From assembly GCA_031472005.1 (NCBI GenBank), contig PZJY01000004.1, positions 2,268,556-2,332,555 of the forward strand: a DNA stretch of 64,000 nucleotides. Direction: 5' to 3'. The translations under genes and the position numbers were made by a program. The stretch comes from Tetracladium setigerum. Its lineage: Eukaryota; Ascomycota; Leotiomycetes; Helotiales. Under the pieces are notes generated by a model. That model was not told the DNA's origin, ran no database searches, and saw only the letters and a program-made list of their open reading frames with translations. Below, piece by piece: positions 61,849 through 64,000 of the stretch. Position 1 is the stretch's first letter. Every line of letters starts with the position of its first letter.

Positions 61849-62589
61849 TGATGATATGTAGAAGATGAAGCAGGGAGAGTAGTTAAACTTTTATTCTTTG
61901 TTTAGTTACTATTTTATCATTCCGAGGTAAGTAAGTACATGTTTAGATTGGCACCACCACCACCACCACCTCTTTGATGTTAAAATGAGATATCGTCAGA
62001 ACATCATGAAGTTTATCGGAATTTATGATGGTGGACTGCTTCCAATTATTCGAGGTGCACCAGATATGTGTACTGTGAAAATTTCCAAAAGATATGGTCG
62101 CCTGAATGTAATTCATGAAACCACCACAAAAGCAACCCGACCACGAAGCCCCCCAAAATACATATTTCATACTTGAATCCCTCTCTTCCTTTGATATCTA
62201 GAAAGCAAAATAAATTCCATAAATGAAGCACGCAGGTCTCCTGAAGAAGATTGACGTTCAGGGAGCGAAAATTGTATAAATCAAAATTCTCCCAAAACTC
62301 ACTTGAATTATGGACAACCAAAAAAAAAAATATTTTAAAAATAATATATGTCAAGCCATTTCACCTCAAAACACAACTATCACCACAACCCCATAAACCC
62401 TCGATACAAACCATACCCAAGAGTACAATTCATTGGTCAAAAGGGGGTGGGTAACGAGCCTCGCCTCGTTTGTAGGTCGCGCAAAAATCTTTTTTTCCTT
62501 CCCCACATATCTGCGGCAAGAACCCACCCCAACTCACTCTACCTCCATAGTCTCAAATAACACATCCGGGACTTCACCAAGCAATAGCC
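61849..62589. other. Intergenic region, XPF to tRNA-Lys
   Basis: 741 bp, AT-rich, with A-runs near 62320-62345 and no credible gene. A (CAC)n stretch lies at about 61951-61968. Confidence 0.5.
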
Positions 62590-62682
62590 GCCCGGCTAGC
62601 TCAATCGGTAGAGCGTCTGACTCTTAATGTGCGAGCATCAAAAGTCATCAGAAGGTTGCGGGTTCGACCCCCGCGTTGGGCT
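62590..62682 (+). tRNA. tRNA-Lys(CTT) with intron
   Basis: The acceptor stem GCCCGGC pairs with GTTGGGC, using two G-T pairs. The D-arm is GCTCAATCGGTAGAGC, the anticodon loop CTCTTAA with anticodon CTT at 62623-62625, and the T-arm has GGTTCGACC. The anticodon stem pairs TCTGA with TCAGA after removal of a 20-nt intron at 62627-62646, at the canonical position after base 37. The mature length is 73 nt without CCA. It charges lysine for AAG codons. The first long T-run downstream (62761-62770) could serve as the Pol III terminator, although it is rather far away. Confidence 0.95.
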
Positions 62683-64000
62683 ATTGAAGATGATTAACAT
62701 TATCCTACAATACATATATTCCCAGCACCTCTGAGTTATACTCTCAGAAGCGCAACCAACTTTTTTTTTTCGACTTTTTAAACCACTTTATAAGTGGATT
62801 TTTTAAGAGGGGGAGGGTGGGGGGGGGGGGGGGGCAGTTTGTGATGGTATTGATTGATGGCTTAATATTTGGAAATAGTTGACATATTTTTTGTGTCATT
62901 TTTAAGATTTTCTTGGGTTGCTGTGCTGTCTGAGTTTTGAACGCCAAGATATCAAGCGATCGGTGATTTCGACCTCAACCTTTTTGAAGGAAAGTTGTGG
63001 TACTCAGAACAATTCGTTCTTTCTCTTTATAACATTTCACTAGTTCATAGTTAATTTGAGGGTGGAAAGGGTAAGGGCAGATCAACCTAAGCAAGAGACC
63101 TGCCCAAAGTTGAGGATCGCGGGACAGCAGAGTGAACGTAAAAGGCCAGGAAGGACTGGAGTGATGCATCCCGAAAAAGAATTAGTTATTCCCCTCTTTA
63201 GAAATCTGGATCACTGTTTATTCATTACTGTCAATGTTGATTATAAGGACTTGATGGCTGATCCGTGTATAAGAGATGGTTAGGGAGTTCATTCAGACTT
63301 GGCAGCACTACTCTTTGCTGGCTCTGGACTCCAATATGGTAATTCCCATTCTTATAATTGTAAAGATGTGTTGAAAATATACTAAAAAACATTTTTTTTG
63401 GGATATTCTAGTTCTTCTTACTTTTCAATGTCTTCATTCCTCGATTTGGCCAACATTGTGAATGTTGTTTGAAGACGCTTGCAATTCGAGCCAATTATCC
63501 TTCACTGGGATAATATTTTCCCCTGGCATTAACTTCCACGCGAATTCAAAGGCTCCAATTGTGCTTTGTTCTGACTGATTCTGAACTAAGTGGTCAAATT
63601 GTAATCTCTATCTGTGGAAAAAGACAGAGACTGTATAATGTCGTCGGCCAAGACAATAATCGCCAAGGTTCACAGACACTGATTGGAATTCTTCCAAGAA
63701 AGCTTGAGTTGAGTAGTCCGCTAGCTGAATGTCAGAACGGAAATATCCATGTGGTGATTTTTGTATTGTTTTGATGAAGAGTTCTCAAATCCTCAGGATG
63801 AGGCCATTGTGAGAAAACGCTGCACACCGCAAACAGGTTACAACAACCGAGTACTGCGAGAAGTGAGCCTGACTACGGTACCACTCCGAAAGAAACTCGT
63901 CTGGCAGAGTGAAGATAAACACGCCCCTTTAATCTCTCGCTTGTGAATCAGCAATGCGATGTGACCTTGTTCCATCCGCAAAAATGCCATGTACGTCATA
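62683..64000. other. AT-rich region after the tRNA, no gene recognised
   Basis: 1.3 kb with T10 at 62761-62770 and a pure run of 16 G at 62819-62834, preceded by GAGGGGGAGGGT. Open frames at 63056-63283 and 63559-63946 have no recognisable features. Confidence 0.5.
62819..62834 (+). repeat. Sixteen-G homopolymer in a G-rich tract
   Basis: An uninterrupted run of 16 G follows GGGGGAGGGT. Such a tract can form a G-quadruplex and is prone to length error in sequencing. Confidence 0.85.

Noticed and set aside
63559..63946. Open frames at the right edge as a gene or transposon remnant
   Set aside because: No recognisable domain, terminal repeat or splice pattern; AT-rich random frames.

Overview
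The window is nuclear DNA from a filamentous ascomycete. Genes are broken by short GT-AG introns (about 50-90 nt) with CTAAC- or CTGAC-type branch sites. The gene set (septation scaffold Cdc11, Gin4/Hsl1-type kinase, FlbC-like zinc-finger protein, Chs5, WASP, Bim1/X325 copper protein) fits Pezizomycotina. Leotiomycetes is my guess at class level, not something the sequence proves. No transposon, rRNA or CRISPR was seen.

Layout. 1-3387 (-): large low-complexity protein cut by the window edge, divergent from cdc11 (4000-9685, +). 9914-10894 (-): peroxisomal enoyl-CoA hydratase/isomerase, divergent from ALG2 (11374-13073, +). 14793-18719 (+): Gin4/Hsl1-like kinase. 21152-22513 (-): FlbC-like zinc-finger regulator, followed upstream by almost 10 kb without a recognisable gene. 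32488-34264 (-): fumarase. 36517-42722: a metalloreductase, a Ctr copper transporter and a Bim1-like copper protein side by side. 43405-47038 (+): SMC5. 48437-48589 (+): a 50-residue protein made of four 12-residue repeats. 50225-51091 (-): short-chain dehydrogenase. 51608-52843 (-): CHS5. 53073-53629 (-): small unknown protein. 54130-54808 (+): eIF1A. 55292-57404 (-): WASP/Las17. 58249-58557 (-): small hydrophilic protein. 58990-61848 (+): XPF/Rad1. 62590-62682 (+): intron-containing tRNA-Lys(CTT).

Three things stand out. First, the repeat protein at 48.4 kb ends in a CaaX box (CTVQ). Each of its four repeats carries a CaaX-like tetrapeptide, and the DNA of the repeats differs mostly at silent sites. 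It looks like a multi-copy prenylated (a-factor-like or h-type) pheromone precursor. Second, reductase, Ctr transporter and Bim1-like copper binder together would make a complete copper-uptake module. Third, five otherwise convincing genes need eight single-base restorations to stay in frame. All eight are losses of one base, and most lie in C or G runs, which points to a systematic homopolymer error in the assembly rather than to pseudogenes.

Most of the other genes are housekeeping: septation and polarity (cdc11, kinase, WASP, CHS5), DNA repair (SMC5, XPF), N-glycosylation (ALG2), TCA cycle (fumarase) and translation (eIF1A, tRNA).
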